Numbered from the stretch's first letter, positions 10,910 to 22,110 are shown. The stretch is 64,000 bases of DNA from Tenrec ecaudatus (GCF_050624435.1 NC_134536.1:129154758-129218757), one strand, 5' to 3'. Notes: generated by a model not told the origin, from the letters alone. Numbers and translations are program-made.

Positions 10910-11016
10910 CTCTAGAACTCACCTCATTTACCACCCGGAGTGGTTTGTGATGGTGTTTGCTACGCTGTGGAAAGAACCCTTCCAAGATATTACTTCTGTT
11001 GTTTGAGCGCATTGCA

Positions 11017-11185
11017 GCTTATGGCGCAGCTTATGGCGACGCGGCAGGACAGGGTAGGAGGTAGGCAGTGTTTCGGGGAGCAGATTGCTGGTTTTTCTCC
11101 CACAGAGCACCTGGTGGGATGGAATCCTGAGCATTTTGCTTAGCAGGCAAGTGCTTAGCCATTGTATCACGGGTGCTTCCCAAGA
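11017..11185 (-). repeat. tRNA-derived SINE
   Basis: The reversed head is at the right ('tagccattgtatcacgggtgctt') and the reversed central part at 11080-11110. The left tail is diverged. Confidence 0.65.
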
Positions 11186-11339
11186 TTACTAGGAAATTCA
11201 CATGGCTTTGCTTAAGTTCTGAGGCTTAGTTATGCTAGGTGAACATCTAACACCCAATCGAGTCTCTTGCTGTAATTCTGTTTTGCCCATTCGGCTGTCT
11301 GCCCTACACATTATTGCCTAGTTTGTTTTTTAAGTCTTG

Positions 11340-11600
11340 AGTTTTTTTTGTTGTTGTTCAAAGTCTTGAGTTTTATTGACATACAATTCAATGGTTTAAA
11401 CATTAACAATGTGCAATCATCACAGTCAATTTTAGAACATTTTCTTATTAGCCTCCCATTTCTCTCCAACCTCCCCTGCCATAACCCTAATCAATACTAG
11501 TAATACAGTTACTGTCTATAGATTGACCTAACCTGGGTTTTGCAAAAAGAAAATCATAAAAAATAAAAGCCCCAAACAATAACAAAGCAGAAATTCGACC
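11340..11600 (-). mobile_element. Older eutherian L1 3' end
   Basis: 'gttttattgacatacaattcaatgg...gtgcaatcatcacagtcaattttagaacattttc' is the reversed end of an older mammalian L1 subfamily. It is a different family from the younger L1 3' ends in the window. A similar copy is at about 21.9-22.1 kb. Confidence 0.65.
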
Positions 11601-11895
11601 TCAGTTGAAAAGAAGGCAGAGAATAATAAAGGGCAGGACAAATTTAAAACGTGGGACCAATTTTAAGTGCATCCAAAGGAAGAACATGTGTTAAAATTTA
11701 ACCTAACTACATCTGCATTTTTAAACAGCTTTATTGGCACACAGTTTACATATCATCAGACATCTGCGTCAATCCACTTCCCAAAGCACTCTGACAGCCA
11801 GGCTATTCACACCCCTGGTCCGTGGTCAGAAGGGATTCTCTGGAGGCTTCATCCAGATAGGGACCCAGCAAATGGGTTTCCTATTGCCCCGTATT

Positions 11896-12085
11896 TTTTT
11901 TAAATCTTTTTATTGGGGCTCATAAGGCTCTTATCACAGTCTATATATACATCAATTGAGCAAAGCACCCTTATACATTCGTTGCACTCGTCATTCTCAT
12001 AATTCACCTTCCACTTGGGTTCCTGGAATCAGCTCGGTTTCCCTTTTTTCCCCCCATCCCCCTCCCTCCCCGGACCCGTATTCCT
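11896..12085 (-). mobile_element. L1 3' end, 5'-truncated
   Basis: A T-rich start, then 'tttttattggggctcataaggctcttatcacag...acatcaattgagcaaagcac' and a CCCTCCC-rich segment. This is the reverse of the abundant L1 3' UTR whose plus-strand version ends 'gtgataagagttgtatgagcccctaataaa'. Confidence 0.85.
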
Positions 12086-13199
12086 AATGGCAGCTTGTAA
12101 GATGCTTTTAAGAAGCTTTTTGCGGTCCTGTGGCCTGGGAACTACAGCCGTGCTTTTTACTGAATAATCTACTCCAAGTCCTACAGCCCTGAAAGCCCTC
12201 GATAGTTACATATCTAATACATACATGCTCTCTCGCTCCAAGCAAGATACTTAATGCGGCTACTGGGATTTGTGAAAGGGAACAAAAATGAAACCAAGGA
12301 AGGAGCCTTCAAAAGGATATGAGCATCACACAATTTGTAACATCCACCACAAAGTCACAGAAGCCACCCCCTACTCAATTAGGGGCAATTGTCTTGATGA
12401 TAAGAGACAATATGTAACAGAGCCATCAAGCATATAATCCTTTTAGGAACAACCGGCTTCCAGAGGCTAAGTCTTGGCTTCATGCTTCAGGGGGTAACCA
12501 GAAGTTTGGCCCTGCAGCTCCACTCCTGGCTTTCTGGGGGGAGGGGGAATGACGGGGGACCCCATGGGCAGTTCTACAAAAACAACCATTGTCATTGAGT
12601 CCATTCATACAGTTTTCACATGGGGGCTCTCCTGGATGACAGGAAACTGTTCACATCAACAGCAAAATAAAGACACTTAACGGGTGGGCTTTTCAGAGAA
12701 AAGCCATTCTTGTGCCTCTAATGGGCTTGTAATTCATATTTGTGGACTGATCATTTTGACAGAAAAGCTATTAACCGATTGCCTTAAGGAAAATCCCTTG
12801 GACCCTTTGAGAACCTGCAGTTGGTAACAGAGTCTAAAAGTCAAAACCCCAGCCGCTTGCCTGCGCTGAGTCTCCGCTGAGCTCACATTACTGCTCAGCA
12901 GGCCCGTGGCGCCTTCCTGAATGGCTCGCTCCACAGGCTTCATGGAAAGAGACCAGACTTTTTCCTCTAGCTGAAACCTCACCGTCTTCCCACCTGGACT
13001 CTACTGACACCACCGAAATGTTCATAGGCAGCGGCTTGAACCCGCTCCGGGACTGCAGGACAGAGAACTGATAGACTCTCCGGGGCTGGACATCTCTCTC
13101 TACAGGGCCGGATGGCTTGGGTCTTCTCCCATGGACTCCGGGGATGGGTCCTACTCAGCAGGCGAATTCTTAACCACCATGCCACTAGGTATCCGTCCC

Positions 13200-13410
13200 C
13201 AAACCCAGACTCATCAAGTCGGTTCTGACTCACAGGACAGAGGGCAACTGCCGCAGCCTCCCCCCCACCCCCGGGGGTTCTGAGATGGTAACTCTTTAAG
13301 AAGTAGAAATTCTCATTTTTCTTCAGCAGAGCGGCTGGTGGTTTCAAACTGCCGACCTTTTAGTTAGCAGACTCATTTGTGCTTAGCCCACCACACCACC
13401 AGTCCACCTT
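13200..13410 (-). repeat. tRNA-derived SINE
   Basis: Reversed tail 'actcatcaagtcggttctgactcacaggacagagg', a central 'tctttaagaagtagaaa', reversed B box 'ggtttcaaactgccgacc' and reversed head 'ccacaccaccagtcc'. A poly-C tract interrupts the middle. Confidence 0.8.
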
Positions 13411-13465
13411 TAACATCCCTCCATAGTCTGAAACACGTCCCTCTTCACCGCATTCCTTTCGGGAA

Positions 13466-13652
13466 AGACCGTTGTCCAGTCGGCTTGACTCTGACGCCGA
13501 GCTCCCACGCAGGACAGCTGCCCCTTCAGGTCTCCAAGGTTGTGGTCTTTCGGGAAGCAGACTGCCACATCGCTCCCCTAAGGAGTCAGCGCTGCCAATG
13601 GGCCCAACCACAGCAGCAAGTGCTTAGCCACTGTGCCACCAGGCCTCCCTGC
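13466..13652 (-). repeat. tRNA-derived SINE
   Basis: Reversed tail 'cagtcggcttgactctgacgcc' and reversed head 'agccactgtgccaccaggcctcc', with a shortened middle. It lies close to the preceding SINE in the same orientation. Confidence 0.75.
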
Positions 13653-14404
13653 ACCTTTCTAGGGGCACCTCCACCCACCCCCACCCAGAGACTTCCATCT
13701 GGGCCCACCCCTGCCTCCCGCTCCCTTTCCATGTCAAACCAGCCAGATCTGAGACGTGCTTTCCTTGCACCCCACCTACCGTCCGTGGGGAAATGGAACT
13801 GAGCAGTAATGGGACGTTTCCACCAGGGTTCCCAGGCCCCCGGTTTCACCTCATGATGTCTCCAGGGCATTCTCTGCTTGGAGAGAAGTACGGCCTGAGT
13901 GCTCCTTAGAGGCAAGGGTGGCGGGAGCTTGCATCCCGTACATTAGACGTGTTGTCCTGAAGAAGGACGTCCTGCTAGGGCTCCTCGTGGGTCAGTGGCA
14001 AAGAGGAAGGCCCTCGGGGACGATGGGATCCACCCAGGGGCTGCCACCCTGGGCTCGCACACAGGAACACGGTGCGCTTGGGCAGGACCAGGTGCCACTT
14101 GGTTCTCTTGCTACGAGTGGAATCAGAACCGCCTGAACCACATCTGCGATGACAACTTGAGCCGTCCACTGTGACCACCTGCTCCCGCTCCTTCTCGAGA
14201 AAGAAGAACAAGGATGTCTTTAGCCATTTTTTCCTCTGCTGAAACTGATTTCGCAGGGTATCAGGGTCCCCATCACCAAGTCCCCACTGCCCCCCACATC
14301 CCTTCCATCCTCTGACCCTGCTTCTCTCTTCCTTGACCTTACAGCTCGCTCCACCCTGGTGCTCGGATGGCAGCCACCTAAAAATTTAAAAAAGTTTCCT
14401 AACA

Positions 14405-14612
14405 TTGCCACCTGCTGGCATGTGGGGTTACACGTTGGGCTGCTAATCTCGAGGTCACCGGTTCGATCCCACGAGCTGCTCTTCCAGAGACTGTCTTGTC
14501 CCATAAAGATTACAGCCTGGGAAATCCAACGGGGCAGTTGTACTCTGTCTCAAAGTTGGAATTGATTCAATGGCGGTGGGTTGAGTTGGGTTGGGTTGGG
14601 TTTGGATTGAGC
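14405..14612 (+). repeat. tRNA-derived SINE with TTGGG-rich tail
   Basis: The head has lost its first ~20 bases. 'ggtcaccggttcgatccc' is a clean B box. The 3' end runs into (GGGTT)n-like repeats (14576-14612), a tail expansion of the usual 'tggcggtgggtttgggtt' end. Confidence 0.8.
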
Positions 14613-14626
14613 CTTAAAGACACCAC

Positions 14627-14790
14627 AAGGAGCCCTGGTGGCAGAGTAGATAAGATTTGAGCCTCAAAGTTCAGGCATACGAACAAGAAGATGTGGCGCT
14701 CTGCTCCTGTGGAAATTACAGTCTAAGAAGCCCTGTGGGGCCACTCTCCATCTTTTGGGGTCACTGAGTTTAGAGACCCTAAATATGGTG
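14627..14790 (+). repeat. tRNA-derived SINE
   Basis: The head 'aaggagccctggtggcagagtagat' is well preserved. The middle matches the family up to 'gtctaagaagccctgtggggcc' and the tail is degraded. Confidence 0.75.
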
Positions 14791-15284
14791 GTATCTAAAG
14801 ATTTGTTTCAACTTTTACCTCTGCGCATAATCCTACATCAGTATCTTCTTCTTTATTGCATTGATACCTTCTGCTCCTCAGATATTTAACCATCTCCACC
14901 TCTTACGTCCCCCTCTCACTTCCAGTTTCATAGACCTTAATGACCTCACTGTAGCCACTCAATACCTACCCTGGGCCAAGCCGTTCAAGCCAAGCAGGTC
15001 CCTTGGCAAGTGAATTCCAATATTCTTAGAACCTTGGACAGACCGAGGCAACCTGGTGGCGGTCTGCACCTGGTCCCCACACCGGCCGACTTGTCTTGTT
15101 AGTCTTGCTGTGTCCAACTTCCAAATCATATCAGTTCTGGTCTCGCCCCTTCTTCCATCGTCACCGATCTTCCTGCCCTTGCTTCAGTCAGCCTTTCTGT
15201 TCCCCCTCCTGCAGCCTGCAGTGTGGACCGCAAGCCCTCACCACCGGACCCGTGGGCACCATCACGATGAACGGAGGGGTCAAA

Positions 15285-15660
15285 GATTCCGTGTCCTGGC
15301 GTCTGCAGTCCACACGCACAGAGGCAGCAGTCCCAAGGTCCAATGGCGAATTGCGTTGGGTAAATCTGCTGCCTGGAATTCTTGACAGTGTCCAAGGGCA
15401 AAGATGTCACTTCCAGGACTGAGGCGAACCTGACCCAAGTCACGGCGTTTCCCGTCGCTTCCTTTGCATGAGAAGACTGGACAAAGACTGAGGAAGACTG
15501 CCGAAGATGCATTTGATTAGGGCGCTGACCAAGAATACTGACTGTCGTGGGCGGCCTGGAGAACAAGCACGTTTATCCTGAAAGAACTCATGCCAGAATG
15601 TTCCCTCCAAGCAAGGATGGTGAGCCTTTGTCTTGTGCACTTTGATCACAGTGGTCGTCA
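15285..15660 (+). mobile_element. RTE (BovB-like) relic, 5' portion
   Basis: Colinear with the fragment at 5.3-5.8 kb but begins further upstream ('cagtccacacgcacagagg...ccaagggcaaagatgtcacttccaggactgaggc'). The 'gaagatgcatttgattagggcgctgacc' and 'ccctccaagcaaggatggtgagcc' segments match the first copy. Many stops and frameshifts. The element resumes at about 16256 after an interruption. Confidence 0.7.
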
Positions 15661-16090
15661 GATATTATGCCAACTAGGCACTCCTGGCTAGGGCCGCAGT
15701 TCAACCTGTCAATCAAGTGACTGCTAGATGAGTCTTCTTATCAGAGTGAGAGAAACTGGGATCTCCTCCTCTCTCGGCCTGTCCTCCATCCTGCCTGCCG
15801 GGACTCTGCCAGCTTCCAGGACCCGCCGCTGTGGGCTGCCCGACCCTGCCATGTTCCCACGGACCTTGGATCCACTTGACTCGGCACTGACCGGCCTGTG
15901 AGCCTCCTGCTTCCAGATTCACCCGTGTGCACCCTGGCCTGCAGCTACGTGAGTCTGAAGAGTGGTGTATGGACCAGCATTGGACTTATGGGCTTGGGTT
16001 GGACTGAGCGGGGATGGTTTTTTGAGTTTTTAAGTACTTGTTGAGACCCGACTCTTTCTTAGACATACCTGAGTGTCACTGGATTTGTTC
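15661..16090. other. Unclassified insertion within the RTE relic
   Basis: About 430 bases with no match to the L1, SINE or SPIN sequences elsewhere in the window. It ends 'tgagtgtcactggatttgttcccctg'. It separates the two parts of the RTE copy together with the adjacent SPIN fragment, so it is probably itself a mobile or LTR-type insert. I could not assign it. Confidence 0.4.
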
Positions 16091-16242
16091 CCCTGAATTT
16101 GTTTGGGGGTCGCCTGATTCCTAACAGTAGCAAAATGACAGTGATGAAGTAGCAACAAAAATAATGTTATGGTTGGGGGGGTCACCACAACATGAGGAAC
16201 TGTAGTCAAGGGCCACGGCCTGAGGAAGGTTGAGAACCTCTG
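16091..16242. mobile_element. SPIN-type hAT element, left end missing
   Basis: The body 'ggggtcgcctgattcctaacagtagcaaaatgacagtgatgaagtagcaac' and right terminus AGGTTGAGAACCTCTG match the complete copy at 10.7 kb. The left terminal repeat is absent. It sits inside the RTE relic, so it is younger than that element. Confidence 0.8.
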
Positions 16243-16255
16243 CTCCGGACAACCC

Positions 16256-16470
16256 GGCGTATTATTAGGAGAGACCGTCCCTGGGGAAGCCGTCACGCTT
16301 GGTAAAGTAGAGGGTGAGCGAAAGGGAGGAAGACCGTCAGCGAGACGGGGGACACAGTGGCCGCATCAAAGGGTGGGAACGTAGCAGCCACTGTGAGGAC
16401 AGTGCAGGACTGGGCAGTGTTTGGTTGTGTTGTACGTGGGATTATTATGGGTTATAATTAACTGGACAGC
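16256..16470 (+). mobile_element. RTE (BovB-like) relic, 3' end
   Basis: 'gagagaccgtccctggggaagccgtcacgcttggtaaagtagagggtgagcg' continues the RTE ORF (conceptual 'GDTVAASKGG', 'QDWAVFGCVV'). It ends 'ggttataattaactggacagcacctaacagcaa', the RTE 3' tail. The copy is broken. Confidence 0.7.
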
Positions 16471-16839
16471 ACCTAACAGCAATCGCTACAACCGGTTTTC
16501 TATGGTTCGGCAGGTAATTTGTGCTGACGTGCCAAAGGGTTATGGTAGAAAGGAACTCTTTCTCCCTTCTTTGTCCCCAGGCATTCAGTTCTCTTAGGAG
16601 GCTGCCTCCCCTTGTCTGTTTCTTTTGTGTCCAGATGCCCACATGCCCTACATCTGGTTATTCCTCCAGCCACCTAGAAGTACCCGGTGTAGGAGGGGCT
16701 TTGCAAAGCTGGAGGGACATGGGATGCAAAGATAATGTGATTTTCCCAGGAATAGACCCCGGTCTAGTCTTCTGCGCCTTGCCTCGGTCATCCCCGTTAT
16801 GCTTGGAGAGCTTCCCCTGTGGAATGAGGACCGCCTCAT

Positions 16840-17240
16840 TCTCTTTAACTGCTGCAGAGTGTTCTGTTGCATGGAATGTGCCAGACTTATTTCACCAGGC
16901 CCCAGTTAAGGGACACTTAGGTCACGTCCCATCTTTCGCTACAGTGACTATCCTTACACATCCAGGGTGCATCCTGTGAGCAATTACAGCTGTGAGCTAA
17001 AATGCCCAGGAGTGGAATTGCTAGCTCAGTAGTCGGGTGCATGCACAACATGGAGAGATACGATCCAATCACTTGCCAAAGAAGCCGATCAATTGACACA
17101 CTTACCAGCAAGGTCTGGGAATACCACCAGTCTCTACATCCTTGTCATCTCAACGTGTGATCAAGTTTGGGCTCGCTGCCCATCTGCTTGTACAGCACGC
17201 TATCTTTCAGCGCGAGGCGTAGTAACCCTCTTCCAAATGC
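16840..17240. mobile_element. Ancient L1 3' region
   Basis: 'cccaggagtggaattgctagctcag', 'cttaccagcaaggtctgggaatacc' and 'tccttgtcatctcaac' reflect the well-known old mammalian L1 consensus. The copy is very diverged and no ORF survives. Confidence 0.5.
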
Positions 17241-18439
17241 TCTCTCCATCTCCAATTTCGGAATCATCCTGCACAGGGATCCCACGTTTGTTTTCTTACA
17301 CTATTTCCCTCCCAGTCTAAAACCTTCTGGGAGTCCCATGGCCTGATGGACGTTCTCGCTTGGAAGACAACCCCTTCCACCATCTGCTGTCAGCCTACTC
17401 TTCTGATACGGTCTTTTACTGTCTCATCACACACACTTCATGCTCCAGCTGGTCTGCATTAATATCCATTAGTCAGACACAGCATCAGTCAGGGACCTGG
17501 CAGGAAACAGATGGCAGACTCGGAATGGATCATTTAAGGAGTGCTTAATAACAGAGCTATTGACAAAGCTGAGGGCAAGAGTGGGGTAAGGCAGGAAGGG
17601 ACGGTGTGATACCCGATCATCCATCCGCCTGAAGGAATAGCACAGCTCCCTGAGGGAGGGTGGGTACAGCGTACCCTGGGGGCCCTGTTTCTGTAGAGGA
17701 ATGTTGCCAGCCTGCTGTGAGTGGGCAGGGGAGAGCCACGGGGGTGAAAGCCGCCCACTCGCTTCTAAATGACTCCTGGTTGAAAGGAATTAGATATTTC
17801 AGAGCCTGAGGCTCTGTTGGGGCAGTCCTGTGGGGGTGAGACTGCACTGGGGGAGCTAGGGGACACGTGGGCTTAGCGGAACAAGGGGGAAGACTGTCTC
17901 CTTTTGGTGTATTTTCTCGCTTTTTCTCAAACAGGTTGAGAAGATGTGGTTACTATGAAATGATTCAAAGCGGAGGAGGGTGGAGCTGGGCCAAAGGAGT
18001 GGAAGCCAGAAAAAGCGCGGTGTCCCATCAGGCTAGGCACGGACACGAACAAGTGATTGGGATCATTTTTCGTTGATTTATTGTCTCAAAAAAAAAAAGG
18101 CTCCTCTAGCCCAATAGAAAGAACCATCAATCAAAAGACTTACATTACATCCCAAAGGTCCAAAGACCTTCAAACCCAAAGTTCCATCACTTCTTCACTG
18201 TGTCACTTGAGTAAAGTGCTTGATCTGAGTCCCTGACCAATTCCCCTAAGGTTTCCATGGCCATGTCAGTCACCACCGACGTTTCTCTTCCTCCCACTTA
18301 AGATCGGCGTGTAGTCCAGAATAAATGCTAATCGCAGGCATAAGTGTCCTCTGGAAACCAGACATGTTGCCTGGTCAAGACGGCTGACTTCATCCGCCTT
18401 CTTTGCAATGTCTTTCCCTGACCCTGATAACAGGAACAA

Positions 18440-18483
18440 CACACACACACACGCACACACACACACGCACACACACACACAGT
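18440..18483. repeat. (CA)n microsatellite
   Basis: About 44 bases of CA repeat with two G interruptions. Confidence 0.95.
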
Positions 18484-18519
18484 CAAGAGAAACGAATTGC
18501 TTTGAAAAGGAACAATGCA

Positions 18520-18655
18520 TGAAAAAATAATAATCATTTCTAAATTATCAAGGGTTCGGGAGGGAGGGGGAAAATGAGAAGCTGATAGCAAGGGCTCAAG
18601 TAGAAAGAAAATGTTTTGAGAATGACGAGGGCAACATATGTGCACTTAACATATC
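18520..18655 (+). mobile_element. L1 3' end fragment
   Basis: 'taaattatcaagggttcgggagggagg...gggctcaagtagaaagaaaatgttttgag' matches the 3' UTR part of the L1 copy at 4.5-5.3 kb. Confidence 0.8.
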
Positions 18656-18734
18656 AGCACATTGTCCAAATGCCCTTGCTTGGTGGGCCACATGCACTGC
18701 ACGTTGGCATGGTCCTGCCCAACCCCGTGGGGCA

Positions 18735-18985
18735 CGTTTCAAAGACTGACTCCGACACTGCTATGGGGTCCTCCCCACGCACAGTCCCTCTGTCTGGGGT
18801 TTCTGAGGCTGCAACTCTCTTGGGGAGCAGAGAGCTTCATCCGTCTCTGGAGAGCAGCTGGGGGGCTGGAGGGGTTCACCCGCTGACCTTGCAGTCAGGG
18901 GTCAGACACTTACTGGACAGCACCACGTGGGCTCCACAGAGACCTCAGCCAGAAGAGCCGGGCTGACCTCTGAGGTCAAGCACTT
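18735..18985 (-). repeat. tRNA-derived SINE
   Basis: Reversed tail around 18740-18790 and central 'gggagcagagagcttcatc'. The reversed B-box region 'gggttcacccgctgaccttgcag' is followed by a diverged head. Confidence 0.65.
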
Positions 18986-19179
18986 ACCTGCTCCAGTAGA
19001 TGCAATTTAACTAATTATTGATTGATTGATTGATTTTGGTGTTGAGAATGTGCAAACATACACCAACTCAGCAGTTTCTGCACGTCCAGTTCAATGACAT
19101 CCAGTGTCCTCTGAGTTGTGAGGCCATTCCCACCCTCCCTTTATGATTTTCTTCCCCGCCCCACTCCATTCCAAACTGG

Positions 19180-19353
19180 GCTGTTCACCACAAGGTTAGC
19201 AGTTCAAAACCACCAACAGCTCGTAGGGAGAAAGAGGAGGCGTCCTACGTCCGTAAAGAATGACAGTCTGGGAAACCCACAGAGGCGGTTCTCCCTCATC
19301 CACAGGGTTGCTATGAGTCACCATTGACTTGATGGCAGTGAGTTTGGGTTTGT
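19180..19353 (+). repeat. tRNA-derived SINE
   Basis: 'aaggttagcagttcaaaacc' (B box region), 'gggagaaagaggaggcgtcctacg', then the tail 'gttgctatgagtcaccattgacttgatggcag'. Head truncated. Confidence 0.8.
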
Positions 19354-19496
19354 CTTTTTACGTAAATGAGATCAATCAATATTCATCCTTTTGTGACTGG
19401 CTTGTTGACTCAGCATGATGTCTTCGAGGCTCTGACTGCAAGGAAGGAGATGGCAGACAGGGAGCCTCCACGTTAGCCATCGATGCTCATTTTCTG

Positions 19497-20165
19497 TTTT
19501 TTATAAATCATTTTATTGGGGGCTCGTAAAATTATATTTTTAAATTTTATTAGAAAGTCATTAAAATTCTTTTTAAAAATTTTATTAGAAGGTCATTTTA
19601 TTGAAGGCTCTTACAGCTCTAATAATAATATGTACGTCAATTGTATCAATCATATTGGTACATATGTTGCCATCATTGTTTCTAAATGTTTACTTTCTAT
19701 TGAGCCCCGAGTATCAGCTCTTCCTTTCTCCCGCCCGCCATGACCCCTTGATGAATTATAAATGCTTATTCTCATATCTTATACTGGCCCCTGTCTCCCT
19801 GCCCTCATAGTTTCTGTTGTTCGTCCCCCTGGTGGTGGGAAATATGTGTCAATTACTGCAATGTGCTCCCTCTTCCTCCCCACCTCACACTCCTTCCCTT
19901 TACCCTCCTGGTATTGCTACTCCCATTCCTGCTCCTGGACTCCATGTGTCCTGAGCTCTTATCTCTTCTCTGTACCTGTGTTCCTGCTCTGGTCTCGCCC
20001 TCAGGGAAAGACAGGACAGGTGTCATGATAGTGGGGGTGAGGAAGCCTCAAGGAACCAATTGATGCATGGATGGATGGATGTGATAAGAGTGTGTGTTTC
20101 GTCAGTGCTGTGTTATGCCCTGGTTGACTCATCCCTTCCTTCTGACCCTCTTAGAGCTCTCCTTG
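19497..20165 (-). mobile_element. L1 3' UTR
   Basis: T-rich start with two overlapping 3'-end motifs (19497-19560 and 19575 on), then 'gctcttacagctctaataataatatgtacgtcaattg...'. Beyond that it is colinear with the long minus-strand copy at 35.2 kb. The doubled start suggests one insertion into the A-tail of another. Confidence 0.8.
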
Positions 20166-20364
20166 GAGAGATATATCTCGGTCCTTGGCTCCACGCCAGA
20201 AGGAATTCACGCCAAAGCCTGGTTTGGGATCCAAGTGAGTTTTATAAAAGACAGAAGAAGCTTCAGGTTTACACAGGCGCATCAGGCCACTTCAGCCCCT
20301 GCGCATGGACTCCTGAGGCCAGAGGGGAGCCAAGGAGCCGCTTGAGAAGTAGACCCGTACAATT

Positions 20365-20547
20365 CTTTTTTAAAATAATTTATTTATTTTATTAGGGGCC
20401 CATACAACTCCTATCACAATCCATACATACATCAATTGTGTAAAGCACATCTGTACATTCATGTCCTCATCATTCTCAAAACATCCGCTCTCCACGTCAG
20501 CCCCTGGCATGAGCTCCTCATTTTCCCTCCCTCCCCATCGATGCGCG
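20365..20547 (-). mobile_element. L1 3' end
   Basis: Classic form: 'tttattttattaggggcccatacaactcctatcacaatcc', then 'acatcaattgtgtaaagcacatctgtac', then the pyrimidine-rich CCCTCCCTCCCC segment. Confidence 0.88.
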
Positions 20548-20677
20548 TCTTCTCATGGCCTCAATCAGCTGCACACAGGGCGCATGGGCAGCCAAGCAGG
20601 GCCTCACAGTGTTATCTCTCATGAAGCAAATCCAGAAGCACGCAAAAAAGATTTTATCCTTGGTTAGTCTGATTTTA

Positions 20678-20678
20678 G

Positions 20679-20717
<39 letters not shown>
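20678..20717. repeat. (GT)n microsatellite
   Basis: About 38 bases of nearly pure GT repeat, followed by a short G run. Confidence 0.95.
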
Positions 20718-20718
<1 letters not shown>

Positions 20719-20861
20719 GGGGGTTGATTTAATGAATCAATCTCAGAGTTTAAGGAAAGAAAAACTCTTAAGATGGAAAATGTCATTTTATAAAACTCAA
20801 CATCTACTCATGGTCACCAACTTAGGGCTAAGGAGGAAAAGAAGTGTTTCGTTGAACTCAG

Positions 20862-20984
20862 CTCAGCTGATCTCACTGCCACGGAGTCGATGACGACTCA
20901 TTGCAAGCCTGTCAGACAGGGGAGAACTGCCCCGGCGAGTCTCCAAGACTTTAATTGTTTATTTATTCCTTTATCCATTCATTC

Positions 20985-21065
<81 letters not shown>

Positions 21066-21170
21066 CTTGAATTGTTTATGGGAGCAGAAAGCCCTTTCTC
21101 CTGCAAGAGCGGCTGGTGGTTTCAAGCTGCTGCCCTTGCGATAGTATCAACACGCTCCTGCTATTTGCTG
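20862..21170 (-). repeat. SINE split by an (ATCT)n microsatellite
   Basis: The reversed SINE tail ('actgccacggagtcgatgacgactcattgcaagcc') occupies 20876-20955. The central 'gggagcagaaagccctttctcctgcaagagcggctggtgg' and reversed B-box part follow at 21077-21150. Between them a pure ATCT array (about 20987-21065) replaces the normal short T-rich linker, so the microsatellite grew inside the element. Confidence 0.85.
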
Positions 21171-21349
21171 AGTCTCTGCTAACTAAAAACCATGCATCTA
21201 AGAGTTAATGTGAACCATAAACAACTGAGATCAAGTTCAAAGCCAGGGTTCCTATACTAACCCTTTTACAACTATATTGAAGGTCCCGGGGGGGCCCTAA
21301 GATGATCCCCAAACCAAAGCTCAATGGAACCTAAGTGTGTTGCCGCCGA

Positions 21350-21495
21350 CTTTTCTTGCTCCGTGGGGGGTTCTTGACTCATCTTTATGGGTGTAGAGTC
21401 TCAGGCCTTTCTTCCGTGGTGCCGCTGGCTGCATTCAAACCATAAACCTTTAGGGCAGCCGTCAAGCACAAACCATTTGTACCACTAAAGAGGAG
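21350..21495 (-). repeat. tRNA-derived SINE, diverged
   Basis: 'tctttatgggtgtagagtctcaggcctttcttccgtggtgccgctggctgcattcaaacc' is the reversed SINE middle and B box. The head extends to about 21495 ('ttgtaccactaaag'). Confidence 0.65.
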
Positions 21496-21593
21496 GAAGT
21501 ACCAAATTCAGACCAGTGACTTCCTGGGCAAGAATAGAAAAAGGGGCTTTTAGGAAGTCCTAGCAATATTTTACTTTTAAAAAATATGGTTTT

Positions 21594-21893
21594 GGAGTGG
21601 GGAGGGAGGGAAAAAAAAAGAGGACCTGATGCAAAGGGCTTAAGTGGAGAGCAAATGCTTCAAGAATGATTGGGGCAGGGAATGTATGGATGTGATTTAT
21701 ACAATTGATGTATGTATATGTATGGATTGTGATAAGAGTTGTATGAGTCCCTAATAAAATGTAAAAAAAGAAAAGAGGAGAAAAAAAAAGAAAATGATTA
21801 GGGTAAAGAATGTACAGATGTGCTTTATACAATTGATGTATGTATATGTATGGACTATGATAAGAGTTGTATGAGCCCCTAATAAATTGTTTT
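21594..21893 (+). mobile_element. Two head-to-tail L1 3' ends
   Basis: The sequence 'gatgtatgtatatgtatgga...gtgataagagttgtatgag.ccctaataaa' occurs twice, ending near 21760 and 21892. An A-rich linker of about 30 bases separates the copies. This is either one L1 inserted into the poly(A) tail of another or a tandem duplication of the terminal ~130 bases. Confidence 0.88.
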
Positions 21894-21894
21894 T

Positions 21895-22110
21895 TAAAAT
21901 ATGGTTTTATTGGCATATACATCACATATAGAATTCAATCACTTGATCATATTAAGATTTGTGCAATCACCACCACAGTTGATTTCTCCTCGTCACTGTT
22001 GGCTCCCCGTGTCCCTCCATCCTCCCCTGCCATACCTCCCAGGCAATTAGCAGCCCAGTTACTGTGGCTCTAAGTCACCTGTAGAAAATCAATCATCAAC
22101 ACCAACAGCA
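21895..22110 (-). mobile_element. Older L1 3' end
   Basis: 'atatggttttattggcatatacatcacatatagaattcaatc...gtgcaatcaccaccacagttg' is a sister of the older L1 fragment at 11.34-11.6 kb. Confidence 0.6.

Noticed and set aside
20985-21065. Regular short repeats as a CRISPR-like array
   Set aside because: It is a pure ATCT microsatellite without spacers, in a mammalian genome.
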